DNA of 10,916 nt from Dunaliella salina (GCA_002284615.2 MU070412.1:45139-56054); one strand, 5' to 3'; positions 1-8,007 are shown, counted from the stretch's first letter. Notes: generated by a model from the sequence alone, not told the origin. Numbers and translations: made by a program.

Positions 1-28
<28 letters not shown>
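1..28. repeat. (CA)14 microsatellite
   Basis: The window opens in an uninterrupted CA dinucleotide run of 14 units. It may continue to the left of the window. A short AGGC run follows at about 63-76. Confidence 0.98.
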
Positions 29-31
<3 letters not shown>

Positions 32-2250
32 CAAGCACTGCCAAGATCAAAGGCATGCACACAGGCAGGCAGGCAGAGCACAGGGAAGGCAAAGCAGGTC
101 TGCTGTGGAAGAGGTCTGAGAAAGGTCTATTGGGCAAGAGCAAAAGTGTGCCAAGAAAGGAAAAAATCGAAGGCCTTATCTGCACGAGCAGTGATAACAA
201 CAGCCACATCTCTCGCCCGCCTACAAGGACCTCAGTTCTAATGCTAGGCAAAAAACTGCATATATTTATTCTGGCTCATAAAGGGCAAGGCCAAACGCTA
301 GTTGGCGACCGCATTAGCAATTAGTCTTGCCGGAGTAGCTCGTGACCCAGTTGCAAAGCAACGAAACCAGCAAAATAGGAGCAGCAAAATAACCAGGAAA
401 CAGCAGCAGATCAACAGTTACAATATCACAGAAAAGCTCTTTCAAGAGAAAGGAGAGGGTAACCTCCCCTGCTATTGTAAACTTACATTGCTTGGAACAG
501 TACATTTGTGAGGAAGTGTGAACCTTGTCTAAGAACTTGTAAATATGTGAAGGAGTTAACCCCCTCATCCAGTCTGTCATTGACAGCTCTGCCATTTTGC
601 CCCATCACTTTAACATCTGCATCTTGTCTTGATCCACGTGTACAAGATTCACTAGGTTGTCTCCATCCAGCCATTGATTTGGACCCCCTGTTTTCTATTT
701 TTCATTTTGTGCTCTGCCCCTTCCTTAGTTAGATCGGACCTAGCCATGACCCCAGTCCAGACAACAGAATACGCGCAGAACAGAAGATTCCAAAGCGTAG
801 GACAAGACAAACAATTGGGTCGGCAGTAAGAGTCAGGTGAAAAACATGACTACATTGGACATTGTACAATGCTTGGACTTCTGTGCGCACGCTGCCACAG
901 TGACCCCACCTTTCAAGTTCAGCAGAATCATATCTGCCCCCTGGATTCCCTCTTCTCCATCGGGGTAGGTTACAGCAAAGTAACAGGTTACAGCAAAGAA
1001 GGCCTCCAGTCAGAACGACTGCTAGTATGTTCAGAGAGAGGTAGGAGTTTGAAAAGAATCTCAGATGGCTCCTTCCTTGCCTGCATCTCACTATGTGCAG
1101 TCGTTTCACATGTTTTGCTTCGTAAATGAGAACAACAAGATGCCCCCTAGCCTCAACAGACCGAGGTCAGAAAAAGAGCTCTTTAGTTTTATTACAAACC
1201 ATGAAGGAAAACTTCAACACTGCCCTGCTTGACCCATCCTATCCACCACACAGCATACTCTCTCATATACTCCAGAATGTGAATCCGGTGCATCAAGAAA
1301 CGACTAATCACCTCAACCATCTGGAAAACACATACGCATAAATCCCAAACAGGCTCAATCACCTCCTTGGGAGATTATCGATTTCTACTACTTTGTCATG
1401 CATGCCCTGTCTTCAATCGCTAGCACTACTACCCCAACTGTTGCCTTCATGTTCCACTACCTGAGCATGATGACAGACTGTGCACTTTCTCGAATAACTC
1501 GAGCTACTTCTATTTTGCATGCTCCCTTTTTGCTGCTTGCTTTTCTGCCTTACATGCAGACACTGCCATGTTTCTTTTCTACATGTCTGCTTTTTACATG
1601 TGTCTTTTCCCCTGCCTGTATGTTATATAAACATTCACTTGGTTTTCTAGGGAAAGCTGAGCAGCCAGACTTCATGTTTGAAGGCTAAAACTTACCTTGT
1701 AACCTTGCCTTCATGTTCCTCCCCAGCCAGATGGGATGGACCAAGAAAGGATACATGCGCTGGTTCACTTGCTACCCTGACCATGCCACAGTCCTTGCCA
1801 AATTTCCCAAAAGAAATTTAACATTCCAACAGCCCCAGAACTACCTTCTTCCTCTCGCTCCTCCTGAAAAAATATGATACACATGCAGCACATTGCCATT
1901 TGAAACAATGGAAGGAAAGCGAAGTCTCTTCCTTGATAACCCAAAATGGCTCGAGGATTCGAAACATGAAATTTCCGAGGGAAAATGGTGTGATAGAAGT
2001 AGTCAATAGATTGCAGATGAACAAAACACTCCCCTCTGTTTCAAAGCACCTAGCACATGGAGGAAAAGATTTGCACTTTTGCCACGTACAACCTTTTCGA
2101 AGTCTGCAGCCAATAAAAAGCCATCAGACGTAACAACCATATGTTATAAAGTAGAAGTGGTCGAAGAACAATTTGTGTAAGTGTTTGAGATCTCATCTGT
2201 TTAACTCTTAAGTATCCTCTGATTTCCGCCCCTTTTTAATATTGTAACAT
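29..2250. other. Non-coding stretch, no gene recognised
   Basis: I see no convincing exon, RNA gene or transposon terminus here. The longest open frame (729-1109, minus, 126 codons) and the others (for example 1126-1341 plus, 1398-1688 plus) have no motif I recognise, no family-like composition and no support from splice context. A small imperfect tandem repeat lies at 967-998, where a 14-bp sequence (AGGTTACAGCAAAG) occurs twice with a 4-bp spacer. The 5' part of the LINE that is clear from about 2300 could extend into the right end of this stretch in a form too decayed to read. Confidence 0.6.
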
Positions 2251-2314
2251 CTGTTGCCGATGGAATAGCCGCGTAACACCATACCTGCAAACCCTACAAC
2301 CAAAGATCCCAACC

Positions 2315-2739
2315 TGGCGACACCTAGCATTTACAGAGTGGACAGTATCTTTAACTCAGACAACAGGAATGCGCAGCAGACAGGAGCATCCTTATTCATC
2401 CCGGAAGGCACCTTTTCCTCTGAAACAATCACCTGCACAATAAATCCTAAGGGCCATGGACCCACATATACAATTAAGAGAGCAGAGCTCGCTGTCATTC
2501 TGGTAGCTCTACAGCAAGGGCACACTTCACTTGCGACTGACAGTTCTTCCACACTGAATCAGGTTAGAAATTTCTATGTTTAAACATGATCCTTATGGGC
2601 ATGTCCAAACACTTAATACACCATTACTCAAAGAGATTATAACTCGCAATAGTGCAGAGGGCCCTCAACACTTCTACGAAGTAAAATTGCACAGTGGCAT
2701 CCTTGGTAAGGAAGGCGCAGATGCTCTTGCACTTCAAGC
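2315..2739 (+). pseudogene. LINE RNase H domain remnant
   Basis: This is the RNase H domain of the LINE polyprotein, which in such elements degrades the RNA strand of the RNA-DNA hybrid. The first strand opens as WRHLAFTE, where the family's TDGS motif has decayed by a frameshift near 2338. Then come GASLFIPEG, the catalytic-glutamate block TIKRAELAVILVAL (2480s-2510s) and the catalytic-aspartate block LATDSSSTLNQV. A stop at 2581 and a frame change follow. The next frame gives YEVKLHSGILGKEGADALAL, the typical H...(N/K)xxAD end of LINE-type RNase H. Two of the acidic sites and the late His/Asp are still visible and the first Asp is not. It is a pseudogene by frameshift, but its family assignment is strong because the order and spacing of four motifs agree. 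Confidence 0.85.
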
Positions 2740-2789
2740 TTAATGGATGTGAGGAATGTTTTCACTGCCTGCGTAGTTTTTCTTTTCTT
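2740..2789 (+). mobile_element. Minimal LINE 3'-end insertion (about 50 bp)
   Basis: A segment of about 50 bp sits between perfect 13-bp direct repeats (TTGCACTTCAAGC at 2727-2739 and 2790-2802). It ends CTGCCTGCGTAGTTTTTC followed by TTTTC-type repeats. It aligns over its full length with the 3' end of the minus-strand LINE fragment at 3282-3637, whose end reads CTGCCTACGTAGTTTTTC then TTTTC repeats. This is the pattern expected of target-primed reverse transcription that stopped after about 50 nt. The insertion plus one duplication is 63 bp, a multiple of three, so it leaves the frame of the host LINE unchanged across the site. Confidence 0.8.
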
Positions 2790-2802
2790 TTGCACTTCAA
2801 GC

Positions 2803-3269
2803 AGGTATGTTGCCAGATGAAGCTGACACCTCACTCAACCAGGCAGGAACTCCTTTCTGCCATCCCTATTGACTTGCTGCACCTGTCATCACACACTGCT
2901 CTTATGCACAATACTGCCCCCCTTTCAAACCTCCAAGACATACTTAAACAAGTAATGCATGAAAAGCACAAATTGGGAACAGCAAACCTCAGACCTTATA
3001 GACAACAAAATTGGCAAAAACTGCACAGGACGTCCAATACTCACGCCACTGCAATTTCCTAAAATAGTATTAGTATAGCTTTCTGGCAAATGAAATCTGT
3101 GACTTCCAAAGAACAGGTCAATGTCCTCAAACATCAAACGGACACCCTGTTCAATGGCAAACATGCCGGACGCTTTTGTAGCCACCCTGGGCCTTATCTT
3201 TGCCCTCTTTGTGGCGCACCTGATAGCACCTCCCATACCCTCCTCAGATGCACTCACCCACAGATAAAT
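2803..3269 (+). pseudogene. LINE linker and C2HC zinc-finger-like region, remnant
   Basis: This continues the LINE polyprotein after RNase H, in shifted frames. First comes a stretch beginning AGMLPDEADTSLNQAGTPF, then in-frame stops. Another frame contributes HEKHKLGTANLRPYRQQNW (about 2970-3020). The frame from 3090 gives a region ending in LCPLCGAPDSTSHTLLRC (3198-3251). The Cys-Cys-His-Cys spacing is C-x2-C-x7-H-x4-C, the zinc-binding pattern often found C-terminal to reverse transcriptase and RNase H in LINEs, probably for nucleic-acid binding. The reading stops at HPQINRMN, exactly where the minus-strand LINE fragment inserted at 3270-3281. Frameshifts and stops make it non-functional. 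Confidence 0.75.
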
Positions 3270-3306
3270 AGAATGAACATAGAAAAGAAAAGAAAAGAAA
3301 AACTAC

Positions 3307-3329
3307 GTAGGCAGAGAAACTCTCCCTAC
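3307..3329 (-). repeat. Stem-loop at the LINE 3' end
   Basis: On the minus strand GTAGG and CCTAC pair, then a G/G mismatch, then AGAG pairs with CTCT around a TTT loop, just before the (TTTTC)n tail. In the mini-insertion at 2740-2789 the same place can form a weaker version. Stem-loops next to a short repeat tail serve as reverse transcriptase recognition signals in several LINE families. That role here is inference. Confidence 0.6.
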
Positions 3330-3414
3330 ATCAATTAAGGAAAATGAGACATATTGGCTCAAAAAAGAGCCGTGTGCCCCCTCCACCACAAGGTATGGAA
3401 AAAAGAGAATGCAA

Positions 3415-3637
3415 ATGTGGATCTGGAGGGTTACTAGAAGCACCTGGCTCTAGAACCTGGCTGTGGGAAGTATTCTTGTTTTCAATAGCGCGGCGGATGG
3501 TGACTAGTTTGTGGGCATATTGGACAGAATGGGCATGAAGTTGTTGAGCAAGCTTCGTGGCATGCTGGTGATCCAAACCTAGATGTTTGAATTGCTTGAG
3601 GGTATGCTCAGTGTAAATAGTTCCACCTACACCCATG
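3415..3637 (-). pseudogene. C-terminal part of a LINE polyprotein in the minus-strand fragment
   Basis: The minus strand reads from ILMGVGGTIYTEHTLKQF through HLGLDHQHATKLAQQL to NPPDPH. The same landmarks (GV-G-I, T at the same spacing, LGL, A-K-AQ, final PPDPH) occur in the plus-strand LINE at 4722-5047, which is what identifies it. In that copy PPDPH is followed directly by TAG. Here the next codon is TTG, so the frame runs on into the 3' UTR to a stop near 3331. The apparent start codon at 3646-3648 is part of the target-site duplication and not a true start. The function of this C-terminal block is unknown to me. Confidence 0.75.
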
Positions 3638-3677
3638 AGAATGAACATAACTCGTTACCACCAAGCTCAGCATCTGC

Positions 3678-4012
3678 GGTGAAGCAATCAGCAAAGGAGA
3701 CTATGGATCTTGTAATGTTTCTATAGATGCATGCAATACAGCGAGGCCATGCTCCCTGGAGATGCGAATTCCAGATAGTGTCCGCCGAAACATTTCACAT
3801 AGGCTGTTTCCACCCAGACAACCACCAAATACACAGCCCAGTCGCCCTGATGGCATTATAGCTTTGCCCCTTGAAGGCAGAGACTCCACACATCACCCAA
3901 AGGTATGAATCCCAGAGACAGGGATATCCACCTCATTGAGCTCAATTTCTGCTTCGACACTAAACCTGAACAATCACTCCACACACCACTGACAGCTTGC
4001 GCAAAACGATCT
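3678..4012 (+). pseudogene. LINE region resembling a restriction-like endonuclease (RPD...E), interrupted
   Basis: The first frame (from 3678) reads GEAISKGDYGSCNVSIDACN and, further on, SRPDGIIALPLEGRD, and ends in a stop at 3906-3908. A shifted frame from 3911 continues PRDRDIHLIELNFCFDTKPE. A further shift near 3980 gives QLAQNDLRG up to the DNA-transposon insertion. An Asp after Pro (RPD), then about 35 residues, then a beta-strand-like hydrophobic run ending in Glu-x-Asn resembles the PD-(D/E)XK endonuclease core, with Asn where Lys is usual. Restriction-like endonucleases lie C-terminal to reverse transcriptase in R2-type LINEs, and in Dualen/RandI elements together with RNase H. The assignment to that fold is my inference. 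That this belongs to the LINE is well supported by context and register. Confidence 0.55.
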
Positions 4013-4019
4013 CCGTGGC

Positions 4020-4720
4020 CAGGAGGATAAGAAAGAAAAATATTGTACGTCATGTCAAAATCCTCGGCGGGAGGCCCAAAAGGATCACCCACCCCCCTCC
4101 CCCCAAAATACTGCCCCCCTCCTCACAATAAGGGTACCAGTCTGCTCCTTTTTTGAATAGTTATCAATCTGCATACTCGTCGCAGTCAAACATTGTGTTG
4201 GAGCAGAGTTAGTTGGGCAAAAACTGGTGAACAGACGCCTATGCAAACCTTCCAGGTACCCACAACTGGCTTGCAAGTCCATAAACTGCCCTTCTGACTT
4301 CATCATGCAAGGACATGTTATACATTGTCACTATCATGGAAGTTTGGATTTATTTGCTGCATGTGTGCCTTTACACCGTGCTGGGGGTGACCCCCAGCAA
4401 CCTATGCCCATGCGCATGTGGCACTGACTCTGATCCATACACAGCGACTCCAGCTTTTACCCAATTTGCTCAAAGAGGGTGCCAATCGACAGTTCTCAAG
4501 ATCAGGAATCCATTGGTGTTTTTGAAATTCGAGAAAGTGGCTCAGAAAAATTTTGGGGGGGGGGCTCCCAAAAAGTCCTAACCCCCTCGAAGGACCACCG
4601 ACCCTCTCCGATTGGACCCATACATATATCAATCGATTCTCGATCTCAGGATTCCGAGAATATAGTTTTCATTCGGATTGACACATGACGTACAAAAGGT
4701 ATGCAGGCTGGTGCCTCCTG
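4020..4720. mobile_element. Non-autonomous DNA transposon, copy 1 (CAGGAGG family), inserted in the LINE
   Basis: A 701-bp segment begins CAGGAGG and ends CCTCCTG (inverted). It is flanked by perfect 7-bp direct repeats CCGTGGC (4013-4019 and 4721-4727). A second inverted pair lies inside: TTGTACGTCATGT at 4043-4055 and its exact reverse complement at 4683-4695. Removing the element and one duplication joins the LINE codons for QNDLRG to THRNNRV in frame (708 bp, 236 codons), which proves it is an insertion. Inside are a G-run/C-run hairpin (4555-4564 with 4582-4586) and a repeated motif TCTC(A/G)A-TCAGGA (4494-4510 and 4638-4655). No transposase-like frame is visible. A second copy is at 8210-8905 in the same orientation. 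The superfamily is unknown. Confidence 0.9.
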
Positions 4721-4721
4721 C

Positions 4722-5047
4722 CGTGGCACACACCGCAATAACAGAGTCACATTGCACACTATACTAATTGGAGTTGCTGGATCTATCTTCAATCCCTACA
4801 CCATTGATTCCCTCTGCAAACTTGGCCTCACCAAAGATAGTGCTTACAAAACTGCGCAGTTTTGCATGCAAAAGACCTCCACTATCATGCTGTGAAGAGC
4901 CTAACAAATCAACAATACCAAAAATGCAATCCAATTCAGCAGCATAAGCAATGGGGGTTTGGGGGAGGGGCTACAGGGCGAGCTGCGTACAGGCCAGCGG
5001 GGCGCGTATCTGGACGGATGGCTGACGACCCGCCGGATCCACATTAG
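4722..5047 (+). pseudogene. LINE polyprotein C-terminus after the transposon insertion
   Basis: The frame resumes directly after the duplicated target site with RGTHRNNRVTLHTILIGVAG, then IFNPYTIDSLCKLGLTKDSA. A frameshift near 4865-4890 moves it into the frame that reads LHYHAVKSL and ends, after a Gly/Ala/Arg-rich stretch, in DDPPDPH and TAG (5045-5047). The block matches the minus-strand fragment at 3415-3637 in its GV-G-I, LGL and PPDPH landmarks. It contains a G-rich stretch (4953-4978). The role of this conserved C-terminal segment is not known to me. Confidence 0.75.
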
Positions 5048-5158
5048 CTGGGCTCATCGCTAGCCTTCGTTGGTGGTGCTCACCGTTATTTTCAACGCAC
5101 TGTTTCCTTACTTCACGCTGGTTGTGTCCAGTGTAGACTTTTACTTTTAGTTTTACAT
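5048..5158 (+). other. Probable LINE 3' UTR with degenerate T-rich tail
   Basis: The sequence follows the PPDPH stop and ends at about 5136-5158 in GTAGACTTTTACTTTTAGTT. This resembles a decayed form of the GTAG-(TTTTC)n end seen in the two younger LINE insertions. I could not pair a target-site duplication with the left end, so the boundary is approximate. Confidence 0.4.
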
Positions 5159-6378
5159 CAAGAGGCCTCACCCTTTTCATTATGAACTCCGGTATTATAT
5201 GAACAGGCTTACCTTACCTTATATGGACAGGCTAGCAGTCAGGCGTTTCAACTGGAGGCCTCCTTTTCCTTGTTACCTCGCAATCCCATCACAAATTTCA
5301 TTAATCTCATAAAAGAGAGCAACTTGTAAGGCGGATTTGGGGAGGAGGTGATTCATGCCTTACACAGTGCTGACTGTGGACATTTTTTATTTGTGAACAG
5401 CTGACACTTCCAAACTCAGCTCAGGGCTTTGTTTCCACATTCGATTGACATTTGTAAAAATTTGAGCACTGCTTTCTGCTTTTCAGACTGGTTTGGTTAC
5501 AGGCCTCTGTGTTTCTGCTCAGCTGCCCTTGTAGACGAATAAAGGGATGTAACATTACATGGCCTTACGCAGTAACATTTTTAGGATGAGCATGCGAATT
5601 TCAAGTATACACAACCCCTCTGCTCCCTTATGGCAACAATGTGCCTCCGACCTGCAAGGTCCCATCTTACACTCTATAGGCAGACCGGTGAGTCAAGTCG
5701 CACGGACTTGTTCAGCCCGATCTCCTAAGAGTTTGGGAGTTCGAACCGCTCAGATGCCTTCGAAGGCGTACATAGCAGAAACACTCCCTTAACTCCCTTA
5801 CACTCCATAAATCTTTCACCTAACAGCTGCGAGGAGTCCCTTAACGCGCACCATTCACTGTGCACAGTCTTCTAGATTTTTACTCTTAAATAAAAAATTG
5901 TACTTAACATTCATCAGGAGGCTGGTAGGGAAAGGGTTCTACCGGTCAACCGAGCAGGTGTGTTGTCTGCTTGGCCAAGGAAGGAAAAAGAGAGCTGCTG
6001 CGGGGGCACACCTGCGTCAACTCCTAAAGTCGTCTACCTTCCCAGCTTACAAGATGCCCTCTTAGTCCACATGCAGACAAAAAATGGCGTATGACTCAGG
6101 TATGCCAATTCCAAACCAGGCTACTCCTCTCAACACCTGAGCTTGTTGCCACGTTTTTTCATGAAATAAAATCAGCAATGCCACCAGAAATACTCTGCAT
6201 CTCTTCTCCTCTGAAGCGCACCATTGAGAAATACCGCAGGGCACTTTCTTTAAGCTAACATGGGGTCCTTTGCAAAAGGTGTGCATGCCTATTATGCCCT
6301 TTCCCAAGCTGTCACCAGCCAACACAGGCGCTGCTGATGATTTTCAAAACGCTTGTAGCACTCCACCGAGTCAAGGAG
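5159..6378. other. Downstream flank of the NCS1 gene, no further gene seen
   Basis: This 1.2 kb lies between the LINE and the stop codon of the minus-strand transporter gene. Its right part should hold that gene's 3' UTR. No AATAAA is present on the minus strand close to the stop. The nearest TGTAA (the polyadenylation motif of many green algae) on that strand is near 6046-6050. A tRNA-like degenerate sequence lies at 5679-5758. Open frames at 5559-5792 (plus) and 6062-6325 (minus) show no recognisable motif. Confidence 0.5.
5679..5758 (+). other. tRNA-like degenerate sequence (pseudo-tRNA or SINE head?)
   Basis: The 80-nt stretch can be arranged like a tRNA with a medium variable arm. Outer ends GGCAGAC and AGATGCC pair in part, GTG/CAC closes a D-arm-like loop, and CGGAC with GCCCG forms an anticodon-like stem around TTGTTCA with one mismatch. 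GGGAGTTCGAACCGCTC resembles a T arm and B box with one mismatch. Too many mismatches remain for a functional tRNA, and position 37 would be a pyrimidine. It may be a pseudo-tRNA, the head of a tRNA-derived SINE, or chance. Confidence 0.25.
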
Positions 6379-6603
6379 TCAGTAGGCTGAGGCCTGAGAT
6401 GAGCTCTTTTGTTTGCCAGGAGCAGCCATAAGCATCACGTAAACAAGAGACGAGACGGTAACCCCTATAAACCAGGCGCACGAGTACAGAGCACCCCAGA
6501 AAGGGGGCAAGCCAGTCAAGGTGTTGGTCTGCTGCAACAACCCTGGCAGGCATGGCAAGACGCCTGCAGCAAGTGCGGCAAGGGCCGCAGGATTCCAGCC
6601 TCC
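6379..6603 (-). CDS. NCS1: NCS1-family nucleobase transporter, last coding exon
   Basis: This is the terminal coding exon of a nucleobase:cation symporter-1 type permease; plant PLUTO-like members carry purines and uracil across the plastid envelope. It encodes 74 residues and a TGA stop (6379-6381). It starts GGWNPAALAALAAGVLPCLP, a membrane segment with the GxxNxxA and G-x-P-x-x-PG landmarks common in this family. It goes on to FWGALYSCAWFIGVTVSSLV, the likely last membrane segment, and ends in a short polar tail rich in Lys, Gln and Ser. The splice acceptor on the minus strand is TTGCAG, directly above 6603, phase 0. It joins exon 10102-10266 without a gap relative to the family. The match to plant and algal NCS1 C-termini is from memory of the family. 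Substrate and location are inferred. Confidence 0.88.
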   Translation of the reverse strand, partial: GGWNPAALAALAAGVLPCLPGLLQQTNTLTGLPPFWGALYSCAWFIGVTVSSLVYVMLMAAPGKQKSSSQASAY

Positions 6604-7736
6604 CTGCAATGTGTTATACATTTGAAGAACACTTGAAAGAATGATTGGTGAACGAAGCATTTTTAGTGACGACCATTCATAGAGGAAAGTGCCAGGGTTG
6701 GATAGCTCCCCTCTTCAAGAAAAAAGAAAAACAGACAAGTCTACGGAGGCCAGAGACTGCATGCATAAAGGGAAGGTCCCCTAACTAGCAAGCTAGGAGG
6801 GGCCTCACCAAGATCCCCGCCTTCCAAAAACGGGTGTTTTTATAATGCTCATTGCATAGGGAGCCCCAAGCCTGATACACTTACTCTAGGATTCAAAATG
6901 TAGGCATTTAAGGAACTGAAAATCCATTTCAGCAGGTTCGGGGCAGCTTGTTTGGCAAGCTTTGTGTAAACCCTACTTTTCGGCCACCAAAACTACTTTA
7001 TGGACCACCCACTGCCCAACATTTGGTCATCTAAAGTCAGCCATGCAACAACATACCAAAAAGTGCAGAATCCTTGCCCCGCAAGGATCCAGGGGCATTT
7101 TTTGTGGCATTTCAGGCCAAAATTGGCCATTTCCTGTGAAATGGGTGCCAAAAGCATGTTTTGGACCGGACCTGCTCCATATTTTGGCTTACAAGGAGGT
7201 TTTGTGTCAAGCCTGACCCGCAGGAGGGACATATTGAGAGGATTAAAATTGATCCCTAAGCACATAGAGCGCAAGGGAACCTGCCAGGCAAAGCTGGTAA
7301 TCTTGCAAGCACAGCGTTTCGTCAAAGTCTGAGTATGAGGAGATGTTTTTGTCCAGGTCGGGATGCACGGCGTGGCTGTGTGCGTTCCTGGGGCTCAGTC
7401 AAAGCTGGAACCGGACAAGGCTTGACTTAGAATCAAGAGTCACTACATGCCCTTGCCCACTGACACCCGCATGACACGGAAAAACTTCATTTAACATTGA
7501 GCTCCTGCCACAGGAATGGCCCAGGCAGGCAGAACAGCCTTGCATCACTGTTGTTTGAATTTTCTGCTACTCGTCGTAGAAGTTGTCTTCCCAGGTGATG
7601 CCCCGTGCCTCTTGCACTAGAATCCAGCTTTTCTCTGCCAGAATTTGGCAATTTCCTGGACACACCCCCCCCCCCCTTTGGCGCCTCCCCTGCTCCCCAG
7701 AGTATATTCCTGATGAAATACCCAACCATCGCTGTT

Positions 7737-7846
7737 ATTCAGGTAAGCCAAGGGGTGCTTCCTGTGGAGAACATTTTGGCAGGGATCCTGCATTCAGGTA
7801 AGCCAAGGGGTGCTTCCTGTGGAGAACATTTTGGCAGGGATCCTGC
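7737..7846. repeat. Perfect 55-bp tandem duplication
   Basis: The unit at 7737-7791 (begins ATTCAGGTAAGCC, ends GGATCCTGC) is repeated without a single change at 7792-7846. Ten bases later comes the only undetermined base of the window (N at 7856), followed by a run of ten C. The identity means a very recent duplication or an assembly artefact beside a hard-to-read C-run. Confidence 0.97.
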
Positions 7847-7980
7847 TTGTTTCCTNCCCCCCCCCCTCACAAACCGAGCACGCAGAACGGAAGCGAGATG
7901 ACAGCAGACAGCAGGGAAATCAAATGCTTTTGAGCTCGCAGGAATATGCGTGAAAGTAAAATTTGGTTGAGGAAGCACAA

Positions 7981-8007
7981 ACAAGCATAAACAAGCATAA
8001 ACAAGCA
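7981..8007. repeat. ACAAGCATAA 10-mer tandem repeat
   Basis: Two perfect units and a 7-bp partial third unit, with a diverged partial unit before them. Confidence 0.9.

Larger units (their letters stand above)
3282..3637 (-). mobile_element. Minus-strand LINE 3' fragment, 5'-truncated, with 12-bp target-site duplication
   Basis: A 356-bp insertion lies between perfect 12-bp direct repeats (AGAATGAACATA at 3270-3281 and 3638-3649). Read on the minus strand it holds the last part of a LINE polyprotein, a short 3' UTR, a stem-loop (3307-3329) and a tail of four TTTTC units (3282-3303 on the plus strand as GAAAA repeats) directly against the left duplication. The 5' truncation, tail next to one duplication and 12-bp duplication length are the hallmarks of target-primed reverse transcription. 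Its coding end resembles the C-terminus of the plus-strand LINE it interrupts but is clearly diverged, so it is a relative and not a fold-back of the same copy. Confidence 0.88.
2260..5158 (+). mobile_element. Decayed LINE (non-LTR retrotransposon), 5'-truncated or 5'-degraded, with three nested insertions
   Basis: Protein remnants in one orientation read, in order, as RNase H (2315-2739), a linker and C2HC zinc-finger-like motif (2803-3269), a domain with an RPD...E pattern (3678-4012) and a C-terminus ending PPDPH before a stop (4722-5047). Several frameshifts and stops separate them, so the copy is dead. Three foreign segments (2740-2789, 3282-3637, 4020-4720) interrupt it, each with a target-site duplication. 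Skipping the foreign segments and one duplication brings the LINE parts back into register, which shows they are one old copy. I did not recognise reverse transcriptase or an APE endonuclease to the left, so the 5' end near 2260 is approximate. The 3' end near 5158 is inferred from a degenerate T-rich tail. Confidence 0.8.

Noticed and set aside
729..1109. 126-codon minus-strand frame, the longest in the window
   Set aside because: No motif, no family resemblance, Cys/Leu-rich internal repetition caused by the 14-bp tandem repeat at 967-998, and no splice or start context.
3331..3648. The 105-codon minus-strand frame as a stand-alone gene
   Set aside because: Its first codons fall in the 12-bp target-site duplication, its body is a LINE C-terminus and its end runs through a lost stop codon into the 3' UTR.
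4227..4688. Overlapping frames inside the CAGGAGG element as a possible transposase remnant
   Set aside because: Short, not conserved between the two copies, and without a DDE, BED or other transposase motif that I can see.
5559..5792. 77-codon plus-strand frame
   Set aside because: No motif. It overlaps the tRNA-like stretch and has no supporting context.
6718..6750. Possible further minus-strand LINE 3' tail (GTAGAC...GTTTTTCTTTTTTC on the minus strand)
   Set aside because: Only loosely similar to the CGTAGTTTTTC(TTTTC)n end. No duplication found and no LINE coding sequence to its right.
6993..7332. Two 110-codon frames on opposite strands over the same 330 bp
   Set aside because: They mirror each other, lie inside the NCS1 intron and contain no recognisable motif. 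Overlapping antisense frames of this kind are expected from a stretch poor in stop codons on both strands.
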